Of a stretch of DNA of 64,000 nt, positions 36,653 to 46,669 are shown piece after piece. Source of the DNA: Tetramitus jugosus (Eukaryota > Heterolobosea > Eutetramitea > Acrasida > Vahlkampfiidae); contig OW569355.1 of NCBI GenBank assembly GCA_937625935.1, forward strand, positions 496,001-560,000, written 5' to 3'. Position 1 is the first letter of the stretch. Every line of letters starts with the position of its first letter. The notes below the pieces were generated by a model. The model saw only the letters and a program-made list of their open reading frames with translations, did not search any database and was not told the DNA's origin. The position numbers and the translations under genes were made by a program.

Positions 36653-38797
36653 ATGACCAATAAAAATGATGAAGATTTGATGATGGAAGAAGACAATAGC
36701 AACAACATCAATAGCAATACCATGATGGAATATGAAAAAATGGCACAACGAAATCTCATTGAATGGGAAGAAAGTACAGTCAAACCATTCTTGTTCCATC
36801 ATGACGCCCTATTGCATCTCTCTTCACCTACAACAACAACAACAAAAAATAATACAAAAAAAAACAATACAAAAAATAACAATCATGAGAATGACAAGGA
36901 AGAAAATTTTCTAGATTTCATCTTTTATACGCACACTGTGAGACAATGTGCCATTCACAAAAAAACATCTTCTCATCAAGATCAAAAAAAGAATAGCTAT
37001 GGTAATATTGGTAGTGGTAATAGTAGTGGTAATAGTGCAGCAGAAAAAAATCATCATTTGAATGAACATGATTTACATTTCATGATTGATTTCCTCTTTT
37101 ATTTCCATTGTTTGCAACATGATTTTTTCAATCAACATTCCACTCGATTGAACCAAATCATTTCACTCTATCACAATAACAACAACAATAACAATAATAG
37201 TATTACTCCTACTACTACTACTACTGATGAAAATGAAAGTGAAAATTTATTGTTCATGAATAAGAAGACGAGTGAGACGTATAATGGTGTTCGAATTACA
37301 ATGCTATGTTATCAATTACAACAACAACAACAGTCATCACCACTCTTTCATTTAACAGTGAAAAAATGCATCAAATTTCTACAATTGTACCCCAATGTCT
37401 TCACTATTCATTCCTATAGTACTCACAATCAATTTGTCTCACTTGATGCTCAATATTTGAAATCTTTGTTATCAGTTTCAACTGAATTAACATTAGTATC
37501 AACAACCAAGGATCGATATCCTCCATTTATTCCACTCTATCAAAAATCAGTTCTCTGTCACAGTGATACTAATGATACTACTACTACTAGTGCTGATAAT
37601 AATAGTAGTAACAACAATAATAGTAGTAGTACTCATCAACAACATGTTCAGTTGATTCATGACATTTTAAAGGAGCATGAACGAGTGCAGTGGAAACAAC
37701 ACAAGAGAGCGAATGCAGCCATGCCACTCGGTACATTGAAAACAGTCTTGTTTGAGAAGCATCATATTCTACCAAAGAAAATTTTTCAATTCCTGAGTCA
37801 GAGACACAATGATTTTGATATTGTGACGAGAGAGAAGAATGGTCATTCGTATTTTATGATTCGTAGTCTACAAATACGTGTAATGACAAAGAATCAAAAT
37901 AACAATACTTCTGGTGCCGTTGCTGTTGTGAGTAGTAATAAGAAGAGTAAGAATGAAAGTGAGGAAAAGAATGTGAAGAGTCACGTAGATGATCACAATG
38001 ATGGTGAAAGTAATAGTAGTAGTGGTGGTGATAAGGATGTGTTGCCTCTCTTTTCATTGCCAAAAAATTATGAAATTGTGTGCACAGAGGACTCTACCAT
38101 GGCTGCTGATTGGATCAGAAAACACATTTTGGACAAGGTGGCGGCACAGAGTCATGGTGATGATGATGATAATGACAATAACAACAATACGATGGCTGTT
38201 GGTATGGATTGTGAGTGGGATGTGACGAGACCATTGTTGAGTCTGAGTATCAATCCTCATTTGACTCATCATCTCAAGAAGGAGACGCGTTATGCGATGC
38301 GTGATCACATTCATCCAAAGTACTTTGACACGATTCAGATTGCTGTTGAGAACTCGTGTCTCATTTATCAAACATTGCAAAACAAGTGTGATGAGGTGAT
38401 GCACGAGGTTTTGTGTGATCTGATGAACAATGAACATGTGTTCAAGTGTTGGTGCAGTCATCACTCTGATATCTCAAAGCTCAAGATTTGGCTGACTACG
38501 TTCGAGGGATCACAGCGTCCATCCGATAACAGTGAAAATTGGGCTGATTCTTGGTCCAAGAGTATCGTGGAGTTGGACGAAGATTGCAAGGGTGCTGCCA
38601 TTCTGTGCAAGCACTATCTCGGAATGGACATGATCAAGGATTACAATATTCAATTGTCTAGGTGGTCTAGGAGACGCCTAGACAACAAGCAACAAGAATA
38701 TGCAGCAATGGACTCGTATCTCAACCTGAAGATCTATGAAGCTCAGGAGAGATCTGGTGCATTTGATGCTGGCCTTAATGTTACTATCGACCTATAA
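36653..38797 (+). CDS. RNase D/WRN-type 3'-5' exonuclease-domain protein
   Basis: The catalytic part is the last 220 residues: motif I GMDCEWDV (D-x-E), FDTIQIAVENSCLIY, motif II region VFKCWCSHHSDISKLKIW, and motif III QQEYAAMDSYLNLKIYE (Y-x(3)-D). These are the DEDDy exonuclease residues as in EXD2, WRN and RNase D. The preceding 480 residues are Asn/Thr/Ser-rich with a middle helical section (ILKEHERVQWKQHKRANAAMPLGTLKTVL). I start at 36653, after a run of CAA typical of leaders; in-frame ATGs at 36467 and 36422 would add a basic, presequence-like N-terminus, so mitochondrial targeting from the upstream start is possible. Substrate (RNA or DNA ends) not predictable. Confidence 0.75.
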   Translation: MTNKNDEDLMMEEDNSNNINSNTMMEYEKMAQRNLIEWEESTVKPFLFHHDALLHLSSPTTTTTKNNTKKNNTKNNNHENDKEENFLDFIFYTHTVRQCAIHKKTSSHQDQKKNSYGNIGSGNSSGNSAAEKNHHLNEHDLHFMIDFLFYFHCLQHDFFNQHSTRLNQIISLYHNNNNNNNNSITPTTTTTDENESENLLFMNKKTSETYNGVRITMLCYQLQQQQQSSPLFHLTVKKCIKFLQLYPNVFTIHSYSTHNQFVSLDAQYLKSLLSVSTELTLVSTTKDRYPPFIPLYQKSVLCHSDTNDTTTTSADNNSSNNNNSSSTHQQHVQLIHDILKEHERVQWKQHKRANAAMPLGTLKTVLFEKHHILPKKIFQFLSQRHNDFDIVTREKNGHSYFMIRSLQIRVMTKNQNNNTSGAVAVVSSNKKSKNESEEKNVKSHVDDHNDGESNSSSGGDKDVLPLFSLPKNYEIVCTEDSTMAADWIRKHILDKVAAQSHGDDDDNDNNNNTMAVGMDCEWDVTRPLLSLSINPHLTHHLKKETRYAMRDHIHPKYFDTIQIAVENSCLIYQTLQNKCDEVMHEVLCDLMNNEHVFKCWCSHHSDISKLKIWLTTFEGSQRPSDNSENWADSWSKSIVELDEDCKGAAILCKHYLGMDMIKDYNIQLSRWSRRRLDNKQQEYAAMDSYLNLKIYEAQERSGAFDAGLNVTIDL

Positions 38798-38879
38798 AAC
38801 ACAGTAAATATATGCCACAAGTTGGGAATTCAATAGAACGCAGTGATTGATTTACATTTTGTCAAACGACAACTACTAT

Positions 38880-41800
38880 CTACAATTTTTCGGCAAGATA
38901 CCTTTCGAGTTCACCTACTCGCTTCTGGAACGTGCTCAAGTATTGCGTCAGGTGATCTTTCTCCTTACCTTTTGCGGCTCGTTCAAGCACAAAGGAAGCT
39001 TGTGACAGTGGAGCACAGGCTAGTTGTGCCGAAGAGCCCTTAATGGAGTGAGCAAACATATTTAACGAACTCCAGTTCTCTTCATCGATGTATTGCGCAA
39101 AATCTATCACATCTCGCTTTCCTTCTTCCAGCAACTCCCCCAAAAGTTCTCGAGTAAAATTGATATCACCTCCAGAGAGCTCCAAAGCTTGATCGATATC
39201 GACACAATCTGCATGATTCATACTCAACTCAACACAGTCCTCCACGGCAGCTAAGAATGGTCTTGAGGATATTGGAACATGAACTGTCAGGTCACAGATT
39301 TCATTTAAGCCGGCGCCCGAGTTAAATATCAGACCAAGAACTGCAGTGTAGTGCTTTGTGACCAAAGATTGCTCATTCTGCCTCAACTCACGAATAAATT
39401 CGTGCACCTTTTCAATATCACTATCAGTCACGATTGCAACATTATATTTAACCTGTGAATTTTTGATCTCGCTGGCAGTGCTAGACAATGAATGACTGAC
39501 ACCAACCTCGAAGCCAAATTTGCGCAGGAAACTAGAGAGTTGATTCTCGGAAGACGACTCCATGTCAATCACCATCACACCCACTGCTCTCACCTTGGCA
39601 ACCACATCAAAATCATCTGTTAGAACTTCACCGCTTCCAGTTGCTTTAGATGACACATCAGCTGCTTGATTTGACGTGCTCTCTGGAGTGGTTTCCTGGG
39701 TCTGTGGTTTTTCTATGAGACCTGCACTCCATAAGACACGATTCGATTGCATAGTGTTTGTCAGAATGTACAAGTTGGGCACATACTGAACAAAACATTT
39801 GAACAACGGACCAGCAATATAATCAATAAAATTGACCTGCATTTGAGCTTTGTGCAAGCTGTTTCGGTCCATGAGAGGTGAGATAGCCAATCCTTGCGAT
39901 CGCTCCTCATCTCCCTGTGCCAAAAACTCTTCAATAAGCATGTGGGCCCATGCCTGAGCGACAGGGAATGGACGTATCGCATTCGATACATCAGCACACT
40001 TCAGTATGATATTAATGACTTGTTGCTTATCGTCCTTACTCTCCTTGGAAAGCGGCCCGGTTTGGATACGTGTCTGAAACTTTGTCAGTATCTCGAAATG
40101 ATGAGCCATGTCAGTGGCTAGAATCGTGTTAATGATTGTTCGTCTAAACTCCCGATACGTCTCAGAGTCCAAATTCTCTACAATGTTACAATCAGGTTCC
40201 TTCATTAGCCTGAATGCAACATAACAGTGATGATTCTCCAGGACGCTGATATCATTGTACAGGAGTGCCAGTGGAGTCTTGGCATTGACTTGATAATTGT
40301 TGTTCAAGCCTGGATGATCGAGATCGTGACACAGGGCAGATACCATGATGCACAACTTTTCCAACGAATTTAAGAAATTGCCAACCTTTTCAATACACAG
40401 AGAACTGTACACAAATTGAGTCACATCAATCGCATGAGTCATATTGTGATAAGGATTACTCTTGTAATGTTGTTGGAGTCGATTGAGAAAGTTCATGAGC
40501 TTTGCGGGATCAATGGAAAAGTCTGACACGAGTCCCAACGATTGAAACATGTATGCGGCATTTCTGAGCAACTCGTCTGTTTGATACGCAAATACATCAA
40601 ACTCAAATGAATCTAGTGTCGGTATGGACCTTGTGAGAAGAATGTGTTGCTCTGTCGATGTGCTTTCAACCGACGTGTTTTGACTCTCATTGAAATGAAC
40701 ACCCTTCTTGGTTGGGGACTGACTCTCTGCTGAGGAAGGAGCCAACGGAGGAGGCAACAGAGGTGGTTCTTGTGATTGACTACTCCTTCGAATGTGATGA
40801 GCATTTTCCTCATCTTCACGCATAAATTCACTCTGCAGCCACTTGCGTGTCGTTTCATCAATCGTCTGCTTCTCCAACAATAGAGAGAACGCTGGGCGAT
40901 ACAAGTCTCTGGAACCGAGACTCTTTAGAATCGCAACCAGTGCACCCTTGTACTGCTCCACTGAATAACTACCTTCCATGAGATCACCAATGGTTTTCAT
41001 CACGACTTGCATTGGTGTTTCAATTGTATCGGATATTTGTGATTTAATCTGTTGGAGCTCCTTCTCTTGAGCTTCCACTTGTTTTGAGAGCCGATTCCGG
41101 TTCTCTCTCTCCTTTTTGAGCATCTCCTGGTACATGGTTTCCTTCCTTCGTCTCAATCGATCATCGAGACACATTTCTACTCTGCGTTTCAACATTTCGA
41201 ACCGTATGGGTTTTTGTAAGAAATCTTCTGCTCCACTTTGAAAGCATTGGGCAATTGTATCAGGGTCCTCTGTCGATGAAATCACTATAAGATGATGATG
41301 ATGAAGTGATAGATGAGATGCATGAGTCAAAAATACAATTCTCTCAAAAACACAATGAAAATGAACAAAAAGGCAGCAAAACAAAGACACATACTGATAA
41401 TGGGTATATCTTTTGCATAAGCACTCTTAAATATTCTCAATAGTTCTAATCCATCCATTTCTGGCATCAGAACATCGACGAGCACCAAGCTCACACTATT
41501 GTCTTCACCCAGTAGCTCTAGAGCTTTTTTGCCGCCATCCACCGTAGTTACTAAAAAAATCAAATGAATATGTGAGTACACCAATCATACAACAGCAACA
41601 ACATGCTACAATAAACAATAATTGCATTAAAAAAATCATCATCAATTGTTGTGCACTTACCCTTAAAATTTAATTTTTCGAGCATCCGACTCATCACTGT
41701 CCTAGAAATATTGTCATCATCGACGACCAGTACATGTTTTTCTTCTTGTTGTTCTTCGGCTTCCATCGATCGTATAATATCAGTGACACTACCTCTGTGT

Positions 41801-41907
41801 TCACTGGCAAGTGACGTGTTAAACATTTTGGATCGGTGGGAGTGAGATTGATCAGCTATCGATTGTTGTTGTGACTGTGATTGTGATTGTTGTTGTTTTG
41901 GCAACAT
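38880..41907 (-). CDS. Receiver / cyclic-nucleotide phosphodiesterase / pseudo-receiver / HPt fusion, three exons
   Basis: Exons 41907-41661, 41550-41395, 41284-38880; both introns 110 nt; phases agree; 935 residues. The receiver domain (about 57-165) spans all three exons: HVLVVDDDN (Asp63-65), LVDVLMPEMDG (phospho-acceptor Asp108) and FLQKPIRF (Lys). A coiled linker follows, then a class I HD phosphodiesterase: YHNMTHAIDV, ALCHDLDHPG, LATDMAHH, KCADVSN, all metal ligands present. Next comes a receiver-like domain without the MPxMDG context (VMVIDMESS...IVTDSDIEK), and finally an HPt domain with the phospho-His motif FAHSIKGSSAQLA. Dictyostelium RegA has receiver plus PDE, and RdeA is the separate HPt; here they form one chain. 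The ATG at 42237 would add 110 UTR-like residues. Confidence 0.88.
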
Positions 41908-42356
41908 CAAGTTTAATTTTTTTACGGTTGGGTTGTGGTGATTCACTTCACGTGTTATTGTGTTTGGTGGTGTTGTTATTTTTGTTGTTGGGTGAGTGTT
42001 GTTGTTTTGGCCGTGCGTTGTCCGTCTGTGGCTCTTGGTATTGATCAATAATTGTCGTTGTTGTTTGCTGTTGGTGCGACGTGAGTCTTCCTCCTGTTGC
42101 TCCTTGGTGTGAGACAAGATACTGGGTAATATGGAGGGGACCAATATTTCCGCGCTACTCCCAAGATGGTTTCCGAACAGACCAAAAATTGAAGTGATCG
42201 ACACAGGAAAAGCGGTGGTTGACCAATGAGCCATCATTGAGGCCAAGGATTGTATTTTGGGTTTAGATGGGGGTGTCGAGGAATCTTTTATGTGACGCTG
42301 GAAAACAAAAATATTCCTTTCAGATAAAATTGTGTTTGGCCACTCACAGGTTCAAT
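41908..42356. other. Leader and promoter region of the phosphodiesterase gene
   Basis: About 450 bp up to the stop of the next minus-strand gene. The phosphodiesterase frame stays open to an ATG at 42237, but the sequence is CA-rich like the leaders here (long ACAACA stretches in the sense direction), so I treat most of it as 5' UTR. Confidence 0.45.
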
Positions 42357-44336
42357 CTAAAAGGCCAGAGAACCTTCTTTTGATTTTTCATCCAAACTTC
42401 TTTGTTCATTTGTGGTTAGTTGCTGTTGCTGTTGAGTATCGGGCATGATTTCGAGTGCCCAATAGTTATCTGGTGTCGAGGGACGTTCATGTCTTGGCTG
42501 ATGTCTGCTGCAGCTATTCACCATCCGTAACCGTTGTGCCTCAGGCAGTCCCTGGAGCGAATCATAAAATACCTTGCATTCCACACATACTATTTTATGC
42601 TTACTTGTACTGTCTTGTTCAGTCCTACTCTTAGAATTTCTGCTGTCAGTGCTACTGCTTGCATTCGAGGACTTCTTGCCAAGAGATGTTGTTGTGTCAG
42701 CATTTCTTCTCGTTGCTTGCACCAGTTGCCGTTGACTCTCCTCACTGGCCATAAACAGATAGTAATCGATATCATCGTTTACAGTTGTGTTGGGTTTTGT
42801 CCTTGAACTGGACGACGATGGCGGGAGCGCGCTGCGTTTTTCATTTGGCATATTGTACTTAGCAGATGGCAAGCCTGTCCGCGAACTGGTTAAATCTACA
42901 ATTTTTGTTGTAGAAGATGCACTGAGTTTCTGCTGTCCTTGAGTCTTTGACTCCTCGTGACGAGATTTCCCTAACAACAGTTTCTTCTTTCTGTTGTCTT
43001 TTGATAAAGTATCGGTTTGATTTTTGTTGGGTGTTGTTGATGCATTGGGTGGAGAGCTGATCATTTGAGTTGATATGATCTTGGGTATTGGGAGTTGACG
43101 TTTCCTTTGATCCCGATTTCTGACGGGTGGTTGCACCTTGTCTGGCGTTGTTTTGCTGGATGAAGCCTTAGGTTTGTTTGAGGTCTTAAACTTGTCGAAT
43201 ATACTATATGATACTTGTTGTTTCGCTGCTTTGTTGACATTGTCTGCACTACTCGATAATGGTCCCAAGCTTTTGGATTTCTTTGTCGATCTTTGTTCTT
43301 CTTCATCGTCAGATGGCATTGGTATTGTCAGAACAGAGTCATCGCGGACCTTCTCACTCGTTTCTAGCTCATTCATACTTCTCTTTCTCTTTCTGTTATC
43401 TTCTCTTTCTATCGTCATGGAAGTAGAGGTCGCTCCCGTGTTCAACTCAGTGCGTTTCCTATTGTTGATCGTAGTATCAGTAGCATCTTCCACCATCGCT
43501 CGGCTGGAAACTCCTCCTCTATTCACAGATATTCTTCCAGAGTTGTCCTTACGGGAAGCCGATCTTTCGCGAGTGGAATGCGCACCAAACTCAGTTGCAT
43601 GTACTCTGTTTCTGGACGATAGATCATTAATCGTCATGTTATCATCGACATTCGATTCCTCTCTCACAGTCTTATCTAATTGTTCCTCTTCCTCTTCAAC
43701 ATCACTCACAACTTGATCATTCAATCGTTCATTTGCAACACCACCGATCCTATACCGGTCATTATCATCTCCATCTCCATCATTACCATCATTTAGTACC
43801 ATCGTATAACCTCTTCTCTTTCCACCACCCATTGATCGATATCTTTCTCTGTACAGTTCATTCTTTCTCTCCAATTTCTCCAATCTCCTTAATAAAAATT
43901 TTTGTTCCATATTCCACAACTCTTCTTCTCTCTGATCTTCACTGCGTTCCATCACGGTTTTCATCTGAATCTGATTCAATATACGCTGATGATGACTGTA
44001 CACCGTTAGTAACTGACTCAAGAACAATTGATTGTCAACATCATTATTATCATGCATCATTTCTCCTTCATTTATCTCATCATTCTCCATTTGATCATCA
44101 TCATCTTCTTCATTTTCGTCATCATCATCATCTTCGATCACATTCACATTATTGTGATAGTGACGATGATGCTTGTTGTAGAGGAGTTGTTGTTCATGGT
44201 GATGGAGGGATGATGATGATGGAGGTGTGGATGTAGGAGGAGCAGTACCTGTTGATATCGCCGTTCCAATAATGGAGGCAACTTCTTCATCGTCACTGCT
44301 ACTACCACTACTATCAAAATATGTCTCTTCTTGCAT
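42357..44336 (-). CDS. CtIP/Sae2/Ctp1-like DNA-end resection factor
   Basis: 659 residues. Most of the protein is disordered (acidic runs near 40-90, then Ser/Thr/Arg-rich with many SP/TP and SQ/TQ-like sites). The identifying part is near the C-terminus: CVECKVFYDSL...VNSCSRHQPRHERPSTPDNYWALEIMPD (Cys584, Cys587, CSRHQPRH from 609), matching the CxxC and RHR block of CtIP (CKECEIYYADMP, CSRHRFRYIPPNTPENFW). In other eukaryotes this factor activates the Mre11-Rad50 nuclease to open double-strand breaks and needs phosphorylation. The chain ends about 35 residues after the block, shorter than in animals. The start at 44336 follows a leader-like sequence; upstream ATGs at 44450 would nearly touch the divergent gene. 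Confidence 0.7.
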   Translation of the reverse strand: MQEETYFDSSGSSSDDEEVASIIGTAISTGTAPPTSTPPSSSSLHHHEQQLLYNKHHRHYHNNVNVIEDDDDDENEEDDDDQMENDEINEGEMMHDNNDVDNQLFLSQLLTVYSHHQRILNQIQMKTVMERSEDQREEELWNMEQKFLLRRLEKLERKNELYRERYRSMGGGKRRGYTMVLNDGNDGDGDDNDRYRIGGVANERLNDQVVSDVEEEEEQLDKTVREESNVDDNMTINDLSSRNRVHATEFGAHSTRERSASRKDNSGRISVNRGGVSSRAMVEDATDTTINNRKRTELNTGATSTSMTIEREDNRKRKRSMNELETSEKVRDDSVLTIPMPSDDEEEQRSTKKSKSLGPLSSSADNVNKAAKQQVSYSIFDKFKTSNKPKASSSKTTPDKVQPPVRNRDQRKRQLPIPKIISTQMISSPPNASTTPNKNQTDTLSKDNRKKKLLLGKSRHEESKTQGQQKLSASSTTKIVDLTSSRTGLPSAKYNMPNEKRSALPPSSSSSRTKPNTTVNDDIDYYLFMASEESQRQLVQATRRNADTTTSLGKKSSNASSSTDSRNSKSRTEQDSTSKHKIVCVECKVFYDSLQGLPEAQRLRMVNSCSRHQPRHERPSTPDNYWALEIMPDTQQQQQLTTNEQRSLDEKSKEGSLAF

Positions 44337-44467
44337 AAGTGTGTTTCGTTTTCTTTTGGAGGTGTAATTTTGTTCGACCAAACAATCGAATTCTTCGGAG
44401 ATAGATAGAAGGGAGAAACCTGAATTCTCCTCCTTTGAAGAGTCAAACATCGAAACATAAAAACAAG

Positions 44468-46612
44468 ATGAAGCTGCAAGCATTGATATCGATTTGTGTC
44501 ATCTTGTTGATAATGACACTATTCATCACTGCACAGACTAATATTGACACTATGGATGTTCGTTATGTAGATAGCTCCGTATTTTTCAATGCTGCTGATG
44601 CAAGTGAGCCAGTGATTAGTTACAATGGATTTTTTGTGTTGGGAAGTACGAGATATGGTGCTCATTATCACTATTGGTTCTTTCCCAGAGAGGAAAACAT
44701 TGTTGCTGGTGGTGATGAACCGTTTGTTGTTTGGTTCAATGGAGGACCTGGTTGCTCATCGATTGTTGGTGTCATGCTGGAGAATGGACCATTTCAATTC
44801 GATATACAGAGAGAGGAGTTGAATCTCGAGCGGTTGAATCCTTCGAGGTGGAGCAAGTTTGCCAACATGCTCTATATTGATAGTCCGTTGGGTGCAGGAT
44901 TCTCTCACTACAATGGAACTGTGAATGATATTCCTAATACTGCACAGGCAACGATGGAAGATATTTACTTGTGTCTACAACTCTTTTTCAAGAATGAACA
45001 GTTTAGAGGGTATAGAGAGAATCGATTGTATCTGAGTGGTGAGTCGTATGGTGCCAAGTATGTGCTGCATCTAGGGTCAATCATTGATCGAGAGAATGAA
45101 AAGGGAAATGATGGTTCAGTGCATTTGAATCTGCATGGTTTAATGATGTTCAATGGATGGGTCTACTCTGAGATTCAACACAGAGTCTATATTGAATACG
45201 CGTATTTGAATGGAATGATTGATTACAAGTATTATGTCGAAGCGAATACACAGATGCAACACTGTATGCAACTGTTTGCAAATCAGCAATATGAACAAGC
45301 AGCAAGAAATTGCTCTAGTTTGTACTTTGGCATTTTGGATGGTGGTGATCGATTACCGAACTCGTTTTATGTTTACGACGTACGAAAAATGGGCTCATTT
45401 CCAGAGAGTGCGTTCACTAACTTTATGAACAAGGATGAGATCAAGAAAGCTCTTGGCACAGAGTTACTTCAATTTTCAACATGTGGTGCCGGTTTGTTCC
45501 CTCACTTTGGTATTGATTTTCATATGAATGATGCACCCTTAATTCCTAAACTACTGTCCAAGTACCAGATTTTGTTACTCAATGGACAGTTTGACATTCG
45601 TTCATCAGTGTATGGAGTCAATGAACTCGTGAAGCAGGTGGAGTGGAATGGCAAATATACGTTTGATCAAATGCCATTAGACTCGTTTCAACTAAATGGA
45701 ACGATGAGTGCATCGTTCAAATCTCACAACAATCTAACTCTTTTGACTCTGTATGGCGCTGGTCATATGGCACCAATGGATCAACCACAGGCCACGTTCA
45801 ACGTAGTGAAGCTATTTATCGATGAAGACTCACTATGTTCTGCAACAAAGGCCGGTAAGTGCAATACAGTGTCATCTTGTCCTCAACAGTGCTCAAAACA
45901 CGGCCAGTGTACTGCTCAATTGAAATGCAAGTGCAACTCTGGCTTTAGTGGCGAAATTTGTAATGAAGGCCACAAACAAGTTGATTTGGGTGAAGTCGCA
46001 CTCTATCCTAGCTACATATTTGGCAAGCAAATGAACACGTACAATATCCAAATTGCCTCTAGAAAAACAAGCGGTAGCTACGATCTCTCCGTAACAATAG
46101 AGAGATCTTCTAAGCTTGCTAAACTACACATGTTCGTGCACACTGGAACGAGTTCAACTCCTGTTAACAAGGCGCAACCTGAGTTATTGAAACAGACATT
46201 TGCGTACAAAGTATTCGAGGACGCTTCAACCTACTCGGCAACAATTCGGCAGCTGCCTCTCCATAACAACACTCACATAACGATTGTTGTCATGAACACT
46301 GTAGATACCGAAGCGAATTTCAAATTAACTGTCACAACTCAGCTGAACAGTGGAAACAAGTATAATACCGCATTGATTGGATCGGTATTTTCATTTGGAG
46401 CTCTGGCTGTGATTTCCGTCTTTCTTGCATTCATTATCGTTGCTCAATTCAGTTTAGATTCTACATGCTTGCGAGCATTGAGCGTTGATGTTGGATCAAG
46501 TAGAAATAATGATGGTCACTTATTCGAGCAGGTTCAGGAGCAAGTACAGGATGAAATGTACGAATCCGATGAGAATCCCGATCAGATACAGGATTCATCA
46601 GACGACTTGTAA
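44468..46612 (+). CDS. Membrane-anchored serine carboxypeptidase (S10) with EGF-like module
   Basis: 714 residues. Signal peptide 1-22; S10 catalytic domain about 30-455 with NGGPGCSS (91-98), GESYG (Ser193), NGQFD (Asp376) and GAGHMAP (His433), all the catalytic triad. Residues 471-498 are an EGF-like fold with six Cys (CPQQCSKHGQCTAQLKCKCNSGFSGEIC). A beta-rich domain follows, then one transmembrane helix near 635-660 (FSFGALAVISVFLAFIIVAQF) and an acidic cytosolic tail. S10 peptidases act at low pH in lysosomes; here the enzyme would be type I membrane-bound on the phagolysosome or cell surface. It starts 131 bp from the divergent CtIP-like gene. Confidence 0.88.
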   Translation: MKLQALISICVILLIMTLFITAQTNIDTMDVRYVDSSVFFNAADASEPVISYNGFFVLGSTRYGAHYHYWFFPREENIVAGGDEPFVVWFNGGPGCSSIVGVMLENGPFQFDIQREELNLERLNPSRWSKFANMLYIDSPLGAGFSHYNGTVNDIPNTAQATMEDIYLCLQLFFKNEQFRGYRENRLYLSGESYGAKYVLHLGSIIDRENEKGNDGSVHLNLHGLMMFNGWVYSEIQHRVYIEYAYLNGMIDYKYYVEANTQMQHCMQLFANQQYEQAARNCSSLYFGILDGGDRLPNSFYVYDVRKMGSFPESAFTNFMNKDEIKKALGTELLQFSTCGAGLFPHFGIDFHMNDAPLIPKLLSKYQILLLNGQFDIRSSVYGVNELVKQVEWNGKYTFDQMPLDSFQLNGTMSASFKSHNNLTLLTLYGAGHMAPMDQPQATFNVVKLFIDEDSLCSATKAGKCNTVSSCPQQCSKHGQCTAQLKCKCNSGFSGEICNEGHKQVDLGEVALYPSYIFGKQMNTYNIQIASRKTSGSYDLSVTIERSSKLAKLHMFVHTGTSSTPVNKAQPELLKQTFAYKVFEDASTYSATIRQLPLHNNTHITIVVMNTVDTEANFKLTVTTQLNSGNKYNTALIGSVFSFGALAVISVFLAFIIVAQFSLDSTCLRALSVDVGSSRNNDGHLFEQVQEQVQDEMYESDENPDQIQDSSDDL

Positions 46613-46669
46613 TACTATTAATTTATATGATTGGTGGATAACTTTATGTATTAGCTTGTTGAGTGGTGA

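Noticed and set aside
41908-42246. N-terminal 110-residue extension of the phosphodiesterase fusion
   Set aside because: Has an ATG at 42237 but looks like 5' UTR; kept only as an alternative start.
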